Shown in pieces: positions 23,393 through 35,725 of a DNA stretch of 64,000 nucleotides. The first letter of the stretch is position 1, and each line of letters begins with the position of its first letter. This stretch comes from Colletotrichum lupini (Eukaryota > Ascomycota > Sordariomycetes > Glomerellales > Glomerellaceae). Below the pieces are notes generated by a model, which searched no databases, was not told the origin of the DNA, and saw only the letters and a list, made by a program, of their open reading frames with translations. The stretch covers positions 3,658,001-3,722,000 of the forward strand of contig NC_064680.1 in NCBI RefSeq assembly GCF_023278565.1, read 5' to 3'. The position numbers and the translations under genes were made by a program.

Positions 23393-24216
23393 ATGGCACC
23401 CATTATGAAGTTCTTCTATGCTAGTCTTCTCGCAGCTAGCACCCTTACCTCCGCTGCATTCGCCAGCCCTATTGACAACACTGGTGTCGCCATCGAGGCC
23501 CGAGGTGAGATACTCTTCCGAGTCATTCTCCACAAATAGTGTCTTCTGATTCCAGGAGAGATATGTCAAGGAATCAAAGCTAATCTCGAGACCTTTTTAC
23601 AGATGTTAACTTCCTGGCCGAGGGTGTCGAAGCCCCAGTCAGCGTTGAGGTCACCAACAGTATCGCCGTCCGTAGCGTCGATGAGGTTGACGCATCGCTC
23701 GAGAAGCGCTTCTTCACTGCTCCCCACATTCGCAGGATCTTCAAAGTTGTTGCCGGCAACATGATCTCTGCCGCCTCCTGGGCCTTCAACTTCTGGGTTG
23801 AGGAAGACTACACGGGCAAGTCCACGGTCTGGTACAGCGGAGTCACCGGCGAAGGTGTTTCGACCCCCAAGATTGGCGTTGAGGGCGCAACTTTCCTCTC
23901 CAAGACTGGCACCGAGCTCGACTTGAAGGTTCCGTTCATTGTGAAGGGCTTCTACGCTGGAAAGGAGCTCATCGTCCACTTTGTCGTGCGCATTCTCAGT
24001 GATGCTGGAGAGACGTCTGTCCAGTATTTCTATGACCGTCCCACGGCTACTATCGCCGGCCAGAACGCCTCCGTCACCAGCTGGGATCTCGTAATACCAA
24101 GTCAGGTCTGTTATGTGCAGTCACAGAGACTTGTCTGTGATGTGCAGTCACGGAGACTTGTCATGGGGGATGAACCTGCGACACGAACAAGGCGGAGCAA
24201 GCATGAACGCATGTAG
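23393..24216 (+). CDS. Secreted protein of unknown function, 2 exons
   Basis: Exon 23393-23504 encodes a signal peptide (MKFFYASLLAASTLTSAAFA after a short N-terminal MAPI). A 98-nt intron (gtgaga...ttttacag) joins exon 23603-24216 in frame; 241 residues. After a likely pro-region there is an EKR site (LEKRFFTAPHIRR), a typical Kex2 cleavage context. The mature part is beta-prone with a block of Trp/Phe/Val residues (WAFNFWVEEDYTGKSTVWYSG). No family recognised. The last ~40 codons run through a 27-bp tandem duplication and turn basic; the original stop may once have been earlier, or another intron may lie near 24090 (ATCTCGTAATACC). Effector-like features are an inference only. Confidence 0.75.
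24107..24160 (+). repeat. 27-bp tandem duplication at the 3' end of the secreted-protein gene
   Basis: Two adjacent 27-bp copies (24107-24133 and 24134-24160) differ at two positions. Being a multiple of three, the unit adds nine residues in frame (VCYVQSQRL / VCDVQSRRL). Confidence 0.9.
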
Positions 24217-24831
24217 ACAGCATATACCTTGTAATCAGTAGCTGTTCACGGCGGCGAGCTTTCAGCATGTGAATCTTGCAAAACATGGTACCTCTGAAGC
24301 AATTCAATATTATTACTTGGTCGGGTATGTTGTCCACAACGAACAATTTGCAAAAGGTAAGGACCTTAAATCAATACCTTCGATGTTGTTTACGTACCTG
24401 CACACTGGAATCCCACGTCGCTGCACTAGCGTGACTGGCAAATGTAAGAATTCACACCCGCCCATCATTAGATGCAACCTCACACCGGAAAAAGTACCTT
24501 GCAGAGCAATCGCCACTGCCCAGCCTCAGAGCCACGTCATATGGGCTCGCTTACTGGCGAATGGTTTCCATCTGACTACAGCTAAGTAAATACATTTCAT
24601 AAAATGATTGTCATCATTGGTCAGTGAGTTTACAGCCTGCTCAGGAGATCAGATCCTCTTAGGTGAAAGGATTCTAGACACATCATGCTTACTTAAACTT
24701 CCACCCTTCGTGCTACAAATAAAGTCAAGCATCTCCTCCTTCCCCACCTGTGTGGTTTTCATCGTTGTGGTATTATGTCGATTACGCCGGTTCAAGCACC
24801 CAACTCTACTCATTAAACACAAATTTAACTC
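24217..24831. other. Intergenic, no supported gene
   Basis: Short motif-less frames only; holds the promoter of the HET gene. Confidence 0.5.
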
Positions 24832-26175
24832 ATGAGACTCATAAACACCACCTCGTTCGAGCTTCAATCTGGGGAGCAGTCTGTATACCGCGAAGAAGGC
24901 TATGCCATTTTGTCGCACCGCTGGCAACCTTCGGAAATCAAGTTCAATGAGTTCCTCGATCATACTGAAGAACTCAAGAATGGCGCGGGACCCCTTCCGT
25001 TATGTTTAGATAAGATTCGCGGTGCTTGTGCCACCGCGCGCAACAAGGGTTACAATTGGATGTGGATCGATTCGTGCTGTATCGACAAATCGAGCACCAC
25101 TGAGGAAACCGAGTCAATCAACTCCATGTTCAAATGGTACCGCGATGCAAAGCTGTGTATTGTTTACCTTTTTGATGTTGAGGTAAACACCACTCTGGCT
25201 GAGACCGAACTGGAAGCGAACCCTCTGATATTTAATCGTATCGGCCGCGGAGACCCTTCTGAGTGGTTCTATCGAGGATGGACCTTGCAGGAAATGCTGG
25301 CACCACAAGATCTGGAGTTTTATGACACAAAGTGGACTTACATGGGTACAAGAACAGAACTTAAGGTTCAGTTGGAGAAAGCCAGTGGTGTTTCCCGGAA
25401 GTACTTGACTGGCCTCCAGGACTTTACGAAAGTCTGCATTGCTGCGAAGATGAGTTGGATGGCCGACCGAACCACTAGTAGGGAGGAAGACATCGCTTAC
25501 AGCATGCTCGGCATTTTCAACGTCTTTATGACACCCCAGTATGGCGAAGGGCCACGAGCCTTCCAGCGTCTGCAGGAAACGATACTATCCAGCCAGATGA
25601 TGGACGAATCATTGTTCGCCTGGAGGATGCCCGAGCATGACTCTGGGAAGAAGTTCAATAGTTCGCCTCAAGGTTGGGCACCAGATGAATGGGGTCTCCT
25701 TGCCCCTTCCCCTACATGGTTCAGCGGCTGCGGAAACATGACCCGGCCCGACCTACCGGTTTCACGCATTTTTACCTGGACAACACAAGGCATTGAGGGG
25801 AACTTCAATCGGAGTCGTTCTACCGGCAAAATTAAGGCTTGGGAAACCCTTACCCTGCTTGCATGGGTAACATGTGTCTGCATCCCGTTGGGATGTTGTA
25901 TGTTCTGTTACTCCAGGAAACTCGCGGAGGAAAAGAACACCAGAGGTTATGCGTATCTTTTGAACTGCTTCGACACAAATGCCAAAGGGGAGATATTTCC
26001 AGTAAGTATCTTCCTCGCCATTAAGACTGCTGCGATGGGGTCAACGCCAATGACTCCAATTCTTGGATACCGGCGCGTTCGATGCACCGAATATGGCGCC
26101 AAATTGCAAGGCAGTGTCTACGACTCATCAAACAAAGCTGTGGTGCATCAGCCACTCCCACGAAGTCAGGTTTAG
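24832..26175 (+). CDS. HET-domain (heterokaryon incompatibility) protein, 447 aa
   Basis: A single-exon frame starts at ATG 24832 (MRLINTTSFELQ, a typical HET-E/HET-D-like opening). The HET domain fills about residues 20-160: YAILSHRWQPSEI, YNWMWIDSCCIDKSS, ESINSMFKWYRDAKLCIVYL and the hallmark GWTLQEMLAP. Further family blocks follow (YMGTRTEL; RTTSREEDIAYSMLGIFNV; FAWRMP). No NACHT or WD40 repeats follow, so this is a short stand-alone HET protein. A hydrophobic, Cys-rich stretch at about residues 340-361 could be one membrane segment, or could mark a small local frame disturbance, since it is atypical; the frame after it (YAYLLNCFDTNAKG) again looks family-like. HET proteins trigger programmed cell death in fusion of unlike strains. 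It converges with the aldolase gene, with 61 bp between stops. Confidence 0.88.
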   Translation: MRLINTTSFELQSGEQSVYREEGYAILSHRWQPSEIKFNEFLDHTEELKNGAGPLPLCLDKIRGACATARNKGYNWMWIDSCCIDKSSTTEETESINSMFKWYRDAKLCIVYLFDVEVNTTLAETELEANPLIFNRIGRGDPSEWFYRGWTLQEMLAPQDLEFYDTKWTYMGTRTELKVQLEKASGVSRKYLTGLQDFTKVCIAAKMSWMADRTTSREEDIAYSMLGIFNVFMTPQYGEGPRAFQRLQETILSSQMMDESLFAWRMPEHDSGKKFNSSPQGWAPDEWGLLAPSPTWFSGCGNMTRPDLPVSRIFTWTTQGIEGNFNRSRSTGKIKAWETLTLLAWVTCVCIPLGCCMFCYSRKLAEEKNTRGYAYLLNCFDTNAKGEIFPVSIFLAIKTAAMGSTPMTPILGYRRVRCTEYGAKLQGSVYDSSNKAVVHQPLPRSQV

Positions 26176-26236
26176 CGAGAACGTTTCTTTGACTATTATT
26201 TCCCAGTGCTAAAAAAGATAAATTATACGTTACATC

Positions 26237-27217
26237 CTACGCCTTTGCTGCGCTGCCGCAAATATCGATCCATCTCTCCGTCTCCTTCTGCAAGATGGTC
26301 ATCCCATCCTCCATCAATTGCGTCAGTGGCTTATTGGCGTTCTCCCTCAGGTGGACATTCCAAACCTCCAGAAGCAGCTTATTGACATTCAACTTGATGG
26401 CGCCGTTGTCGATGCATTTTCTCATGATCTCTGGGCTGAAGTCATTGGTGCCATGCAAAGCCATGAGGACGCGGTTGTTGATTTGCTTGTTGACATTTGT
26501 CAATCGCTGATAATCGAGTTGAGGGCCCTTGGGACCGTAGTCTCCGTGAATGTTGCCGATGCTGGGTGCCAAGAGATCAATCTCGGCATCGATGAAATCT
26601 TCAACCTCTTCAGGGCTCGTAAAAAGAGCTATTCGAGTCAGCGGATGGATATCATGCTGCATGGGCCCCAAGCCTTGCCTTCCAAGTCGCCAGTGTCTGC
26701 GATGCCGTCTTCTCCACCGTTGATGCGTCCACTTTCCGCCTCGACAGCAATGTTGTGGTCGTGGCAGACTCTTGTCAGAACCTTGGTCTTGGCGAGATTC
26801 TCCTCATGATCGTAGTGGCTCATGTCAACCATGATTGAGTCGAATGGCAGCGTTCCTGCGATGTCGCGGATTTGCTGTTCGTCTTGGGCGTGGTCGAGGT
26901 GCAGGGCAAGTGGGACCTTTGCTGACTTGATGGCAGCGGCGACGGCCCATGGGAGAGTCGGGAGCTGCTTGACAGTAAGGGGGAACAAGAGAATCAGCAT
27001 AGGCGATTTCTTGGCCTCTGCTGCGCGAACAACGGCAGTGAGATGCTCAACATTGTAGCTGAAATATAAGATGTCAGTACCATACTCTCATAATACGTGT
27101 TATGGTAGCTGATAATACTTACATGACCACGGAGAGAACTCCATATTTGCCCTCAGTCGCGGCTTGGAGAATCTGTAGACTGCGATTTTGTGACTTGCTT
27201 TCCGCCCAGGACGACAT
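26237..27217 (-). CDS. Class II (zinc) ketose-bisphosphate aldolase-like protein
   Basis: Three exons on the minus strand (27217-27123, 27058-26679, 26628-26237) give 288 residues, the usual size. Intron 1 is GT-AG. Intron 2 (26678-26629) uses a GC donor (GAAG|gcaagg) with a gctgac branch-like site and an atag acceptor, and is needed to stay in frame. Class II signatures: LALHLDHAQDEQQI (first metal-binding His), SIMVDMSHYDHEENL, EAESGRINGGEDG, and NIHGDYGPKGPQLDYQRL (metal-binding His and substrate loop). The fold is a TIM barrel; members cleave fructose- or tagatose-bisphosphate, and fungal paralogues of this type often have unknown sugar specificity. The start was set at MSSWAESKSQNR. The core glycolytic enzyme is longer, so this is likely an accessory paralogue. 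Confidence 0.85.
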
Positions 27218-28588
27218 TTTGATGATTACGTGAGGTGGATGATTCACTGAAGCTGAAAAATAGTTGGAAGATCAGCAGAGCAAACGAGTTCTTTAGATCA
27301 AGCTTTTGACATGCAGACAACGATCACTACTTATCATTAGACCTGGATGAGTTGTGTCGTTGTGAGCTCGGCGGAATGGCCGATGCCCCGCGTTCCATCG
27401 CTGAGAACCCCGCGACGAGAGTTTCGGGAGTGGGACTGGGGAGTACGTACCTAAAGACGTCCTTCGATTTCCGGAAATGCAGTGAGAACGCCGCAATTCT
27501 CACCTCCGCCATATCGAGACCGAGGATGGGAACTCGAAGATCATGAATGCTTCAGGCTCTCGAGGAAGAAATCCCACTCTTCTCAATTTTGCGCTGTTCA
27601 ATTTGCGGCCACCTTGAGCTAAGCTAGATGCTGCCCTACAAGAATATCGACAGAAACTGACGCGAGTCGGTTGAATCCCGATCGCCAGCGAGCTGCTGTG
27701 CTCTCACGGAACTTCCGTACCGTCAATATTTGACTACAATCGTTAGGTACATGCAGCAAGGCCTGGTCGACTGACGAGAAAAGCCGTCGACTCCCACGTT
27801 CTCCTGCTTCATCTCAGAATGTCCCGCTTAGAGCAGATGACTGCGAGCGCTCACCATCCTCAATGTTGATGGTCGCGCGATTCACTTCGGATACGCGGCA
27901 CACCTTACTTCAGGGCGATTTTAGCGGGCGAAGCCGCCAAGTCCTGAGTTGGCATTCGACTCATCCAACTCCTAGACACGCAACCTCTGAGTGTGTCACA
28001 AACCTTGTGGGATAGTCGACCATACAGACTTTATGAGTATGAGGCTCTTGTGAGACGTCTTAGCATTCTCCATCTCTTTATGTTGCATTCTCACAATGAC
28101 CAAGTGTTCACACACAGTCGCACCTCAGGGCTGAGACCCCGATGCCTGTCTAAGCATAGCCGCCGTTGCCTGTGGCCTCTATTGTCCAGGTGATGGTCGT
28201 AGCTGACCACGAGGAGTTAGCGTAGGCTGATCCTTCTGCACGCTACCCGCACACATTGCGCAACCTCTAATCTGAGGTGAAGGTCCGCTGAGGCTCGGTC
28301 CGCAGCTTGTCTTCGGGACTAGGGGAAATTGAGGCTGGCGAACAAGCCAGCCTGCCACCGTCAGCAATAATGATGCAGCCTGGTCACGCAGACTCACAGG
28401 GGTTCGGTCGCCTTGGTGGTTGCATAAGCAAACAGGCGTCCGGTATGATGACTGCGCTGTCGAGAATTGAAGACAAACAGAATGAGTTTGGCAAGGATCT
28501 CATTGTTCCTTAAGCGACAGTGTCCCAGGTCGCTTTTCGCAAGAAATCTCCATGTCATTTCCTCGGTAGATCAGAGTGATGAAGCACA
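27218..28588. other. Intergenic, no supported gene
   Basis: Promoters of the divergent aldolase and hydrolase-CorA genes. The short frames here carry no recognisable motif. Confidence 0.5.
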
Positions 28589-31500
28589 ATGTCAGAGTAC
28601 AAGGACTGGACGCGCGAGACTGAGAACGCGGTCCTCGACGAAGTAGCCGCCGCTCAGAACGACAGCCCCGAGCGCACCGACCCGCCTCAGACGTTGCCGC
28701 CTGGCCAGCCATCGGAAGACACGCAAGTTGACAGAACCGAGTCGCCTCCGCGACCTAGTACTTCATCACATTGGGAACCCAGACCAGGCTTCGCGCACAT
28801 CGACGGCGATGTCAATGGACGTGGGTACAACGAGACTTTGGTCGACATCGTCTGTGTGCCGTGTCCCGGAGCCGACCCAGTCGAGACATGGGCCCGCGAC
28901 CCACTGCCGGAGGGATACTTCGGACGGGCCGCTGATGTGCCGCCGACTGCGTTGAAAGAGCTCGCGGGAGCGAGTATTCTGTCACCGACGATCAACCGAC
29001 ATCTTCCCAAGGCGACCCATCTGTGGGTGAGGCAGGGGATTCGGAAGGAGGTTAGCGAGGCTCGCGTGCTTCTCTACCGTCATCGCGAGTTAATTGAGGG
29101 GGTTACCCTTGAAGAGCTTGCGAACGATTTGATTGAACAAGTTTGGAACACGAGATATGGCAACGTGAGTGTTTGACAACATTTCTTCTTGAGATCCACG
29201 GGATAACATAGCTTCAGCAACGGTCTCGTCCGTTGTTCTTCATCGCGCATAGTGTTGGCGGCTTAGTTGTCAAGCTGGCTCTTTTGAAAGCAACCAAGAG
29301 CGAGTATTTCAAACCATTTATGTATAACTGTCATGGAGTTACCTTTTTCGGTAAGTTCGACGTCCTATTTGAAGACATCGGGATACGTCTAGATGCTGAT
29401 GCCGGTATAGCAACTCCGCACAAGGGCTCAAGTTACCTGTCAATGAACAACTTGGAGGACAGTATTCGCCACCTTCTTCGCCTCCAACGACCACTTCCAC
29501 GCTCAATCTCCAACAATTTGAGACTAGGCCACAAGCCTCTTCTCAAGATGGACGAGGAATTCTCGACAATCGCAAGCGAGCTCAGGATATGGTCCTTCTA
29601 TGAGACCATCGACTCCCAGCTTTCAGGCTCTGGGTCTACGAGTAGAGGCTTAGCGAAGGAAGTTCGATTCGGCGCCCCCATTGCCTCCATAAAGTCATCA
29701 TTACTTGGCGTTAGGCAGGAGCGGGTCTTCTCGTTGGACAGCGAACATGCCAATTGCGCCTCTTTTGGTGAGGGGAACACAGAAACGATGAACACCTACC
29801 TACATGAACTCTCTGTAGCGGTTCAAAAAGCTACAGAACTGAGCTCCCAGTACATTCACACTCCGCTGAACCTCAAGAGACATGTTAAGGTCGAGATAAT
29901 TGGCTTCTATGAAGACCCAGATGCAGACATGGAGTCCGCCATTCGTCTTTACTTCACAAAGCTTCATCTCCAAGAGTTTCTGGACAAAGGTCCTGAACGA
30001 TGCCTGGAAGAACGGCTGAGAAGAAGCACACTCCGGCCGCGGTCCGATCCCAATCCGCCCCATCCAAGCCAGGCAGACTCACAACATAGTTCTCATGGCC
30101 TGGGAATTATGGCTGGCTTCCAAGAGCTGGGGCAAAAGATATGGCGAGCTGGCTCGGACGCTGGGAGTCGGCCCAAGAGCTCCGACTCCGAAAGTCAGGG
30201 CTCGCCCGGCATCGTCGTCACTCGTCCATCCATGGCTGGAGGCTCTAATTCGATGCCTGTGGATACTCTACGGCGAATGCAAAGCCTCAAGGTCCCGGCC
30301 TTGTCTCCGCCGGGGTTCAATCGGCCATCCAGTCGAGGTAGCAACGCCGACAGCACGAGGTCAGATCCAACAGAACTTGAGCTGTCGCCGAAGACGCCAG
30401 ATCCCGAGCCTTTTGCAGCAACAGGTGTAGAGAAGAGCTATTCAGAGCCATTTTCCAGACGACAAGACCGGTACTCGAGGGCTTCTGCCTTGGAGGATCT
30501 GACGGCTGGGTTTTCAAGACCTGACCCGACCGGTAGAAAGTTTATGTGGATTCACACTCCATTCACCAATCCCTCTTGGGTCAAGGTAAGATCGGGACCG
30601 CAATTCCTCACTCGGCCGAGCTAAATACCGCAATACAGGATGTTTTCAGTGTCCTAGCCAACCCTAACGACCCAAGTTTCGTGAAACTCTTCAACCATGA
30701 TAACTGGGCATCGAAGCATGTCATCGGAAGACACTCTCAATCGCAAGCATCGTTCGTGAAACCGGCCTGCAACATCATTCCCCTCAACTCAGGTGAGCTT
30801 TCAAATTAAATGAGTCGGTGTAACGTAAGCTAATTATGTCGAAAGCTCCCTCACCTCATCCGTCCCCTAACCTTTCTGGCCGTGTCAGTCCAGCTGGGCC
30901 TTCGTCGGCGTATCTGTACATGTACCTTCCGTTCCTTCACTTCGACACGTATATCGACATCGTCCGCCGACGCAACTTCATCAAGCAGCGCATGCAGCAT
31001 GGTAGGTCTCGTCCGGTCCCGCGAGAAATTGCACAGCTAGACTCCGCGGAGCTTCGAATGATCTGGGAGTACATAGGATATGACCCGCCACTCAACTACC
31101 GCCGGACTCTTGATCAGTTTGCATACCCCTCCTTGAGAGACACATGGGCTCGCGATGACGATCAGATGCTTTATAAGCTTACCAAAGATCGCGCGTCCGC
31201 TGGAGTTGACTTGGAACAGCTGGGACTTCAGAGACGACAAACCACAGGGTCGACATGGAGCCCGATGAACAAGCTCACGCCTTCGAGCACGGGACTGCTA
31301 GAGGATGAGGTTGATACAGATGATGAGAACCAGGATCTCGATGAGGTTATCAAGGATGGCAAGGTTCTCATGGTCGATGAGCTTTGGCTGTGGGCTATTG
31401 ATACGAGTGGGTTCTCCCAGTTCGGTTCGATTGAAAGAATTCAGAACTGATAAATGCCTTAGAAACCTTAACCACATTCTTCAACAGAAGGGAATCAAAG

Positions 31501-32733
31501 CCAAAAGAGGGCCCCCTATTCCAGCAGGCAGACCTCAGGAACAGCGTATACAATGAGCTCAATGGAGATCTCACGGGCCGTTGTGAGAATGCACTGGATC
31601 TTGCAGCATTCATCGTACTTCATGCAATCACTGTTCTGCTCGATCGGGCTTCTCATCCTGACCTCGAAATCTTCAGAATATTTGAAGAAGCAATCAGCAT
31701 GCTCGTCGGTCACCTCCAGCATCCTTCTGAGTTTCCAAGCCCTGAGACTAACGGGTACAGACCGAGCGCATGACTTCTTCCCTGAAGCACTTCCGCATGC
31801 AGACATTCAAAGACGTTGGCTTCGAATCTGACTCGGATAGCAATCGGCCGGAGTCCATCAAGAAGCGCCATAAGCGTGAGCTCGAAGAAGCCGAGCGGGA
31901 GAACCGCGAAAACACGTCGGCACTGATGGAACTCCGCGATCTGGAGGACGAACTCAAGTCCCTCGAAAGGCTGTTCGAGACCCAGGATGGCGTAGTTCGA
32001 AACATGAAGGCGATCTTTGAGGGAGAAGACCTTAGAAGTGTCACGAGGAACGGGCAGATGTACCTCGAAGAAGCTCTAGCCAAGCTTGAAGAGTACAAGA
32101 GCCAGACGCTAGAGATGCTGAAGAGAGTCGACACGACGAGGAATGATGTGAGTGCTTTACATCTCAACCTGCACTGCTGGGTCTTAACAGTCGGCTAACA
32201 TGGCACAGTATGAGAAACTTTTGGAGATGGTCCAGCGTAAGGCTCAAGTGGATGAAGTTCGGTGGTCACGCCTTCAGACCGAGCTAGCCTCTTCGCAGAA
32301 TCTCTCAGTCATGATTTTCACTACATTCACCGTCATCTTCCTCCCCTTGTCCTTCTTTACAAGCTTATTCGGCATGAACACAGTCGAATGGGATGCTCAG
32401 CTTCCAACTATCGGCTTCATCGGTGCCGTTTCGCTGCCCCTATCCGTGTTCATCATTGCAGCGGCGCTTATTGCGGCGTTCAGTAGTCGTGTGCAAGGAT
32501 TCGTTCGGATGGGATACAAGGGTGGTAAAAAGGTCGTTGTGCTTGTGGCATCCAGCATCAAGAAGATTGTACCACGAAAGAAGAGGGAGAAGAGACGCGT
32601 CAACAAGGTGGAACGGGAAGAGAGGAGAACGAGGAGGAAAGATGGTGGATATGACTTTTGGGAGAATGTAAGGAGGGAAAGGGCGAGTGAGTATCGTATC
32701 CCGGAAGTTAATCGCAACAAGGCGAAAACATAA
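28589..32733 (+). CDS. Alpha/beta-hydrolase (DUF676-like) fused to CorA-type membrane domain, 1250 aa
   Basis: Eight exons: 28589-29164, 29218-29350, 29411-30585, 30639-30792, 30846-31406, 31463-31704, 31761-32147, 32209-32733. All introns are GT-AG and the sum is in frame. The N-terminal half is a serine-hydrolase fold: ETLVDIVCVPCPGADP (start of the core sheet), FFIAHSVGGLVVKLAL with nucleophile Ser204 in A-H-S-V-G-G, and ATPHKGSSY after intron 2. A long Ser/Pro-rich linker (~residues 450-600) follows, then a segment with LDQFAYPSLRDT and MVDELWLWAID, typical of fungal CorA-like proteins, a charged coiled coil (about 960-1075), and two transmembrane helices with the GMN motif at 1131-1133 (SLFGMNTVEW). 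The basic tail faces the cytosol. CorA proteins are pentameric divalent-cation channels; the joined hydrolase resembles effector domains of fungal NLR proteins. The function of the fusion is unknown. Intron 2 (60 nt) is a multiple of three without a stop, so retention would add 20 residues. Confidence 0.85.
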
Positions 32734-32867
32734 TATCAGTGAGGGGTCAGGGACAGTCACTCAATCAATGATATTCGTTAAAATTATTTACAAGAATTTA
32801 GGTGACTTTAGAATACTGTTGCTGGTAGACTTTTGACGCCAACATACCTAGTTCAGCAGCTCGCCCT

Positions 32868-35725
32868 TCAATACAACGGGCATCCCAGCGACGGACTTGC
32901 AAATTTGGGTACACAGTAGCCCTGGGTCACCGTCCCACCCGTGAATGTGCTGGCAGCATTCTTCTTCGATGCTCCATACGTCGCCTGGTTCGTCGTTTGA
33001 ACGTACTCAGTTTGGGGAACGCACTGCAAGTTGAGATCGCCGCATTTGTTCTCTGCAAGCGAGCACAACGGGAGACAGGCACACGGGATATTGCCTGCCG
33101 GGCTATTTGCACAGGAAACCGGGACATTTAGCCACGCTCTCCCGCCCAAAGGGCATCTCAAGTTAGGATTGGCGTCGCAAGCTTGGGGCGTCACCTTCTT
33201 TCCAATGTTGCCCTGCCCCGCTGGGAGTCCGTTAGGAGTCTCCGGGTCATAGTCAACAGTGAACTCGATCGCCGTCTTAAGTGTGGACAGCGGAACTGGA
33301 GTGGCTTTGGGCGGCGCTTTTGGTACCGCGCCGTTGCGGGCCGTGTACCCTGTCGAACCTTCAACGCACATGGTGTCATCCTCAAAAGCTGCGCGAGCAA
33401 CGTCTCGCCATAGAGCAGTCATGTTATTGACATTGTCGAGAGTGTAGTACAAACGACAGTCAGCCGCAGAGTAGCGGAACTGGAGCGGGGTCGAGACGTC
33501 GTCCGCGCGAAGCTGGTCTCGGAGGTTGAAGGCCGCGTAACTGACGTACATGCCCGACTCGCGAACGTCCGGTAGTCTGGCCGCAGCAGTCTCGTCCTTT
33601 TCCCGTGCAAAGGCGAAGTCGGCGTCGAGAAAGTCGCCAGAGTAGATGCGGGCTCCACGAGTACCGCCCGCCGCTTGCATTGGGCCGGGCTTGGGCGCAC
33701 CGCCTACAACGATGGTGCGGGCTTTGCCTTGAGTGGTAGCGACTTCGAGGAAGAGAGCGCAAGCGGATGAACAGGCACCATCGGTGAGCTGCGAGCCGTG
33801 TTAGTCAAGAGATTCTGTAATATCGTGAACCAGCCGGTTTATGGCGATAGGTGTCTTGACTTACAATAACGATGTTTCCAGGCTCGAATGGCGGCGACTC
33901 GCCAACATCTTTATTGTCAATATAGCGGGTCATCAGCCAGCCGTCAAAAGCAGCTTGGTGGAAGTACGGATTCGACAGATCGTAGCGTTCCTTGTGTTTA
34001 TGTCAGCTAAGAGCTTTTCAGGATACTTATATATTCTTTTGTTTCTGGGTCAACTCACCACCAAGCTGAAGTCGTCGTCCTTGTATCTTCTCGGGCCTTC
34101 ATACTCCTGCCATGACGTGAAGTTCTCATTGGTCTCTGCGTTCAAGCGAGACGTGATAACCCACTCATCTGCCACGAGTTTGACCTTTGTCTTGAATTCT
34201 GTCAAATTACTGGTTGGAAGTCCCTCCCAGTAGTTCGTCGTTGCAGTGCCTAGAACATTGGCCATGTCAAAGCTGCGTCTCCGGCTTCCGGCGAAGGGGT
34301 CGATGCCAGGGAATAAGTCCCGTAGCAAGAGAAGCGCAAGACCAGTTGTGCCACCATAGTTATTCGTGAGATCAATCACGAGCTTAGAAAGGCTTCTGTT
34401 CTGGGCACCCTCGAGAATCGTGTCGACAGCCAAGCTAAAGTTGCCAATGTCCCACCCGTACTGGTCAAAGTGCGGAATACTGAGCACAGCCGTGGAGATG
34501 TCCTCATAGAAGTATCCGGTCACGACACCGCCGTTTCCAGTCGCGTCCAAGTTGTTCTGCACGACATCCGGGTTGGGCGGGAATGCTCCCAGACTCTCGT
34601 TGTAGAAGCTTCGGCGTTGTTGCTGCGGCACTGGGTTGAAGATGCCGCTTGACGGTTCACCGCCTCCAAACGCAGGCGGCAGCGGAACTTCACCATAGGA
34701 TGCAGGCAACAGTCCAAGGACGAAGTAGTTGTAGAAGTCACCGCCGGTTGTCAGAGGACCAGTGAAATCTGGGTTGTTGTAGATTGCAACCCAGTAGGTC
34801 TCTTCGACAGCGACTGCGTTCAGATTGGGATCTTCGTAGGTGAAATTCAGCGAGTCCCCTGGGTAGAAGGTGCCGCTGCCAGCAAAAATGTTCAACGCCC
34901 CTATGATATCCTGTACAGGGTTGCCCATGATCTGGTTCCAGTCGGCGTGGGGTTCAAGCATGCCGACTGAGTTCAGAGCAGCGTAGCGAGTTAGAAAATC
35001 GACAATGGGTTCGTCATTAATGTGAGAGATGGCGGAAATCTTAGCTCCATTGTCTCGATAATCGCGGACCTGAGCTTGAGTTCAAAGTTAGTAATGCCTA
35101 CACAAGGTTCCGGGCCAGAGCCACTCACATTCAAAGTACACCTTCGGGGTTTCCTTGCCGTCGATTGATGCAGTGACGAGTGACCAGGGACTGGAAAAGG
35201 AGAAGGCTGAGAGAATTCCAGCGGCAAGATCGACATGGGCATCATGAACTGAGTAGACCAAAAGCTGTAGATCGGCCTCAAACTGGTACTGGTTCTTATA
35301 GACACCCGAGGTTACGTTCGCCTTCAAGTATTCCAACCCTTGGTTAAGGTCAAACGCGGGTTGTTGATAACCTTCGGGAGGGTTCTTGAGGTATGCCAAT
35401 GTACTTTGAAACTGCATAGTCGCGTTGTAATATTCGATAAAGCGAAGTGCCACGGCATCGTTGAAAGGAACGCTAGTCAAGCAAAGATATACGTCCGAGG
35501 CATAGAAGATCCGATATCCTGCGTTTTGATCAACACCAAGGAGAAATCAACTCTGCATAAGCGATACTTACCATCATTGACAGCCTCAATGATCTCGCCA
35601 CATATCGATTGTGGTGGAACAGGCGCATCCTGTCGTCGTGGCAAACTCTTCGGAGCCTCAGACGGGCGAGCAACCACGGCACTTAAGCAGTGGCTCAGCA
35701 GCAATAAAGGGACTTTGAACAGCAT
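32868..35725 (-). CDS. Secreted S41-family peptidase (CPAF/UstP-like), 868 aa
   Basis: Five minus-strand exons (35725-35572, 35518-35129, 35074-34059, 33990-33865, 33788-32868) stay in frame through GT-AG introns. Residues 1-~20 (MLFKVPLLLLSHCLSAVVA) are a signal peptide, followed by a PRRQ Kex2-type site. Blocks of fungal S41 proteins follow: FEADLQLLVYSVHDAHVDLA, GKETPKVYFE, VIDLTNNYGGTTGLALLLLRDLFP, and LTDGACSSACALFLE, which supplies the candidate nucleophile (Ser569 or Ser570) across the last intron. The last ~120 residues are Cys-rich. S41 enzymes are serine proteases of the tail-specific/CPAF group; related fungal ones process secreted or ribosomal peptides. It is convergent with the hydrolase-CorA gene (134 bp apart). 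Confidence 0.87.
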
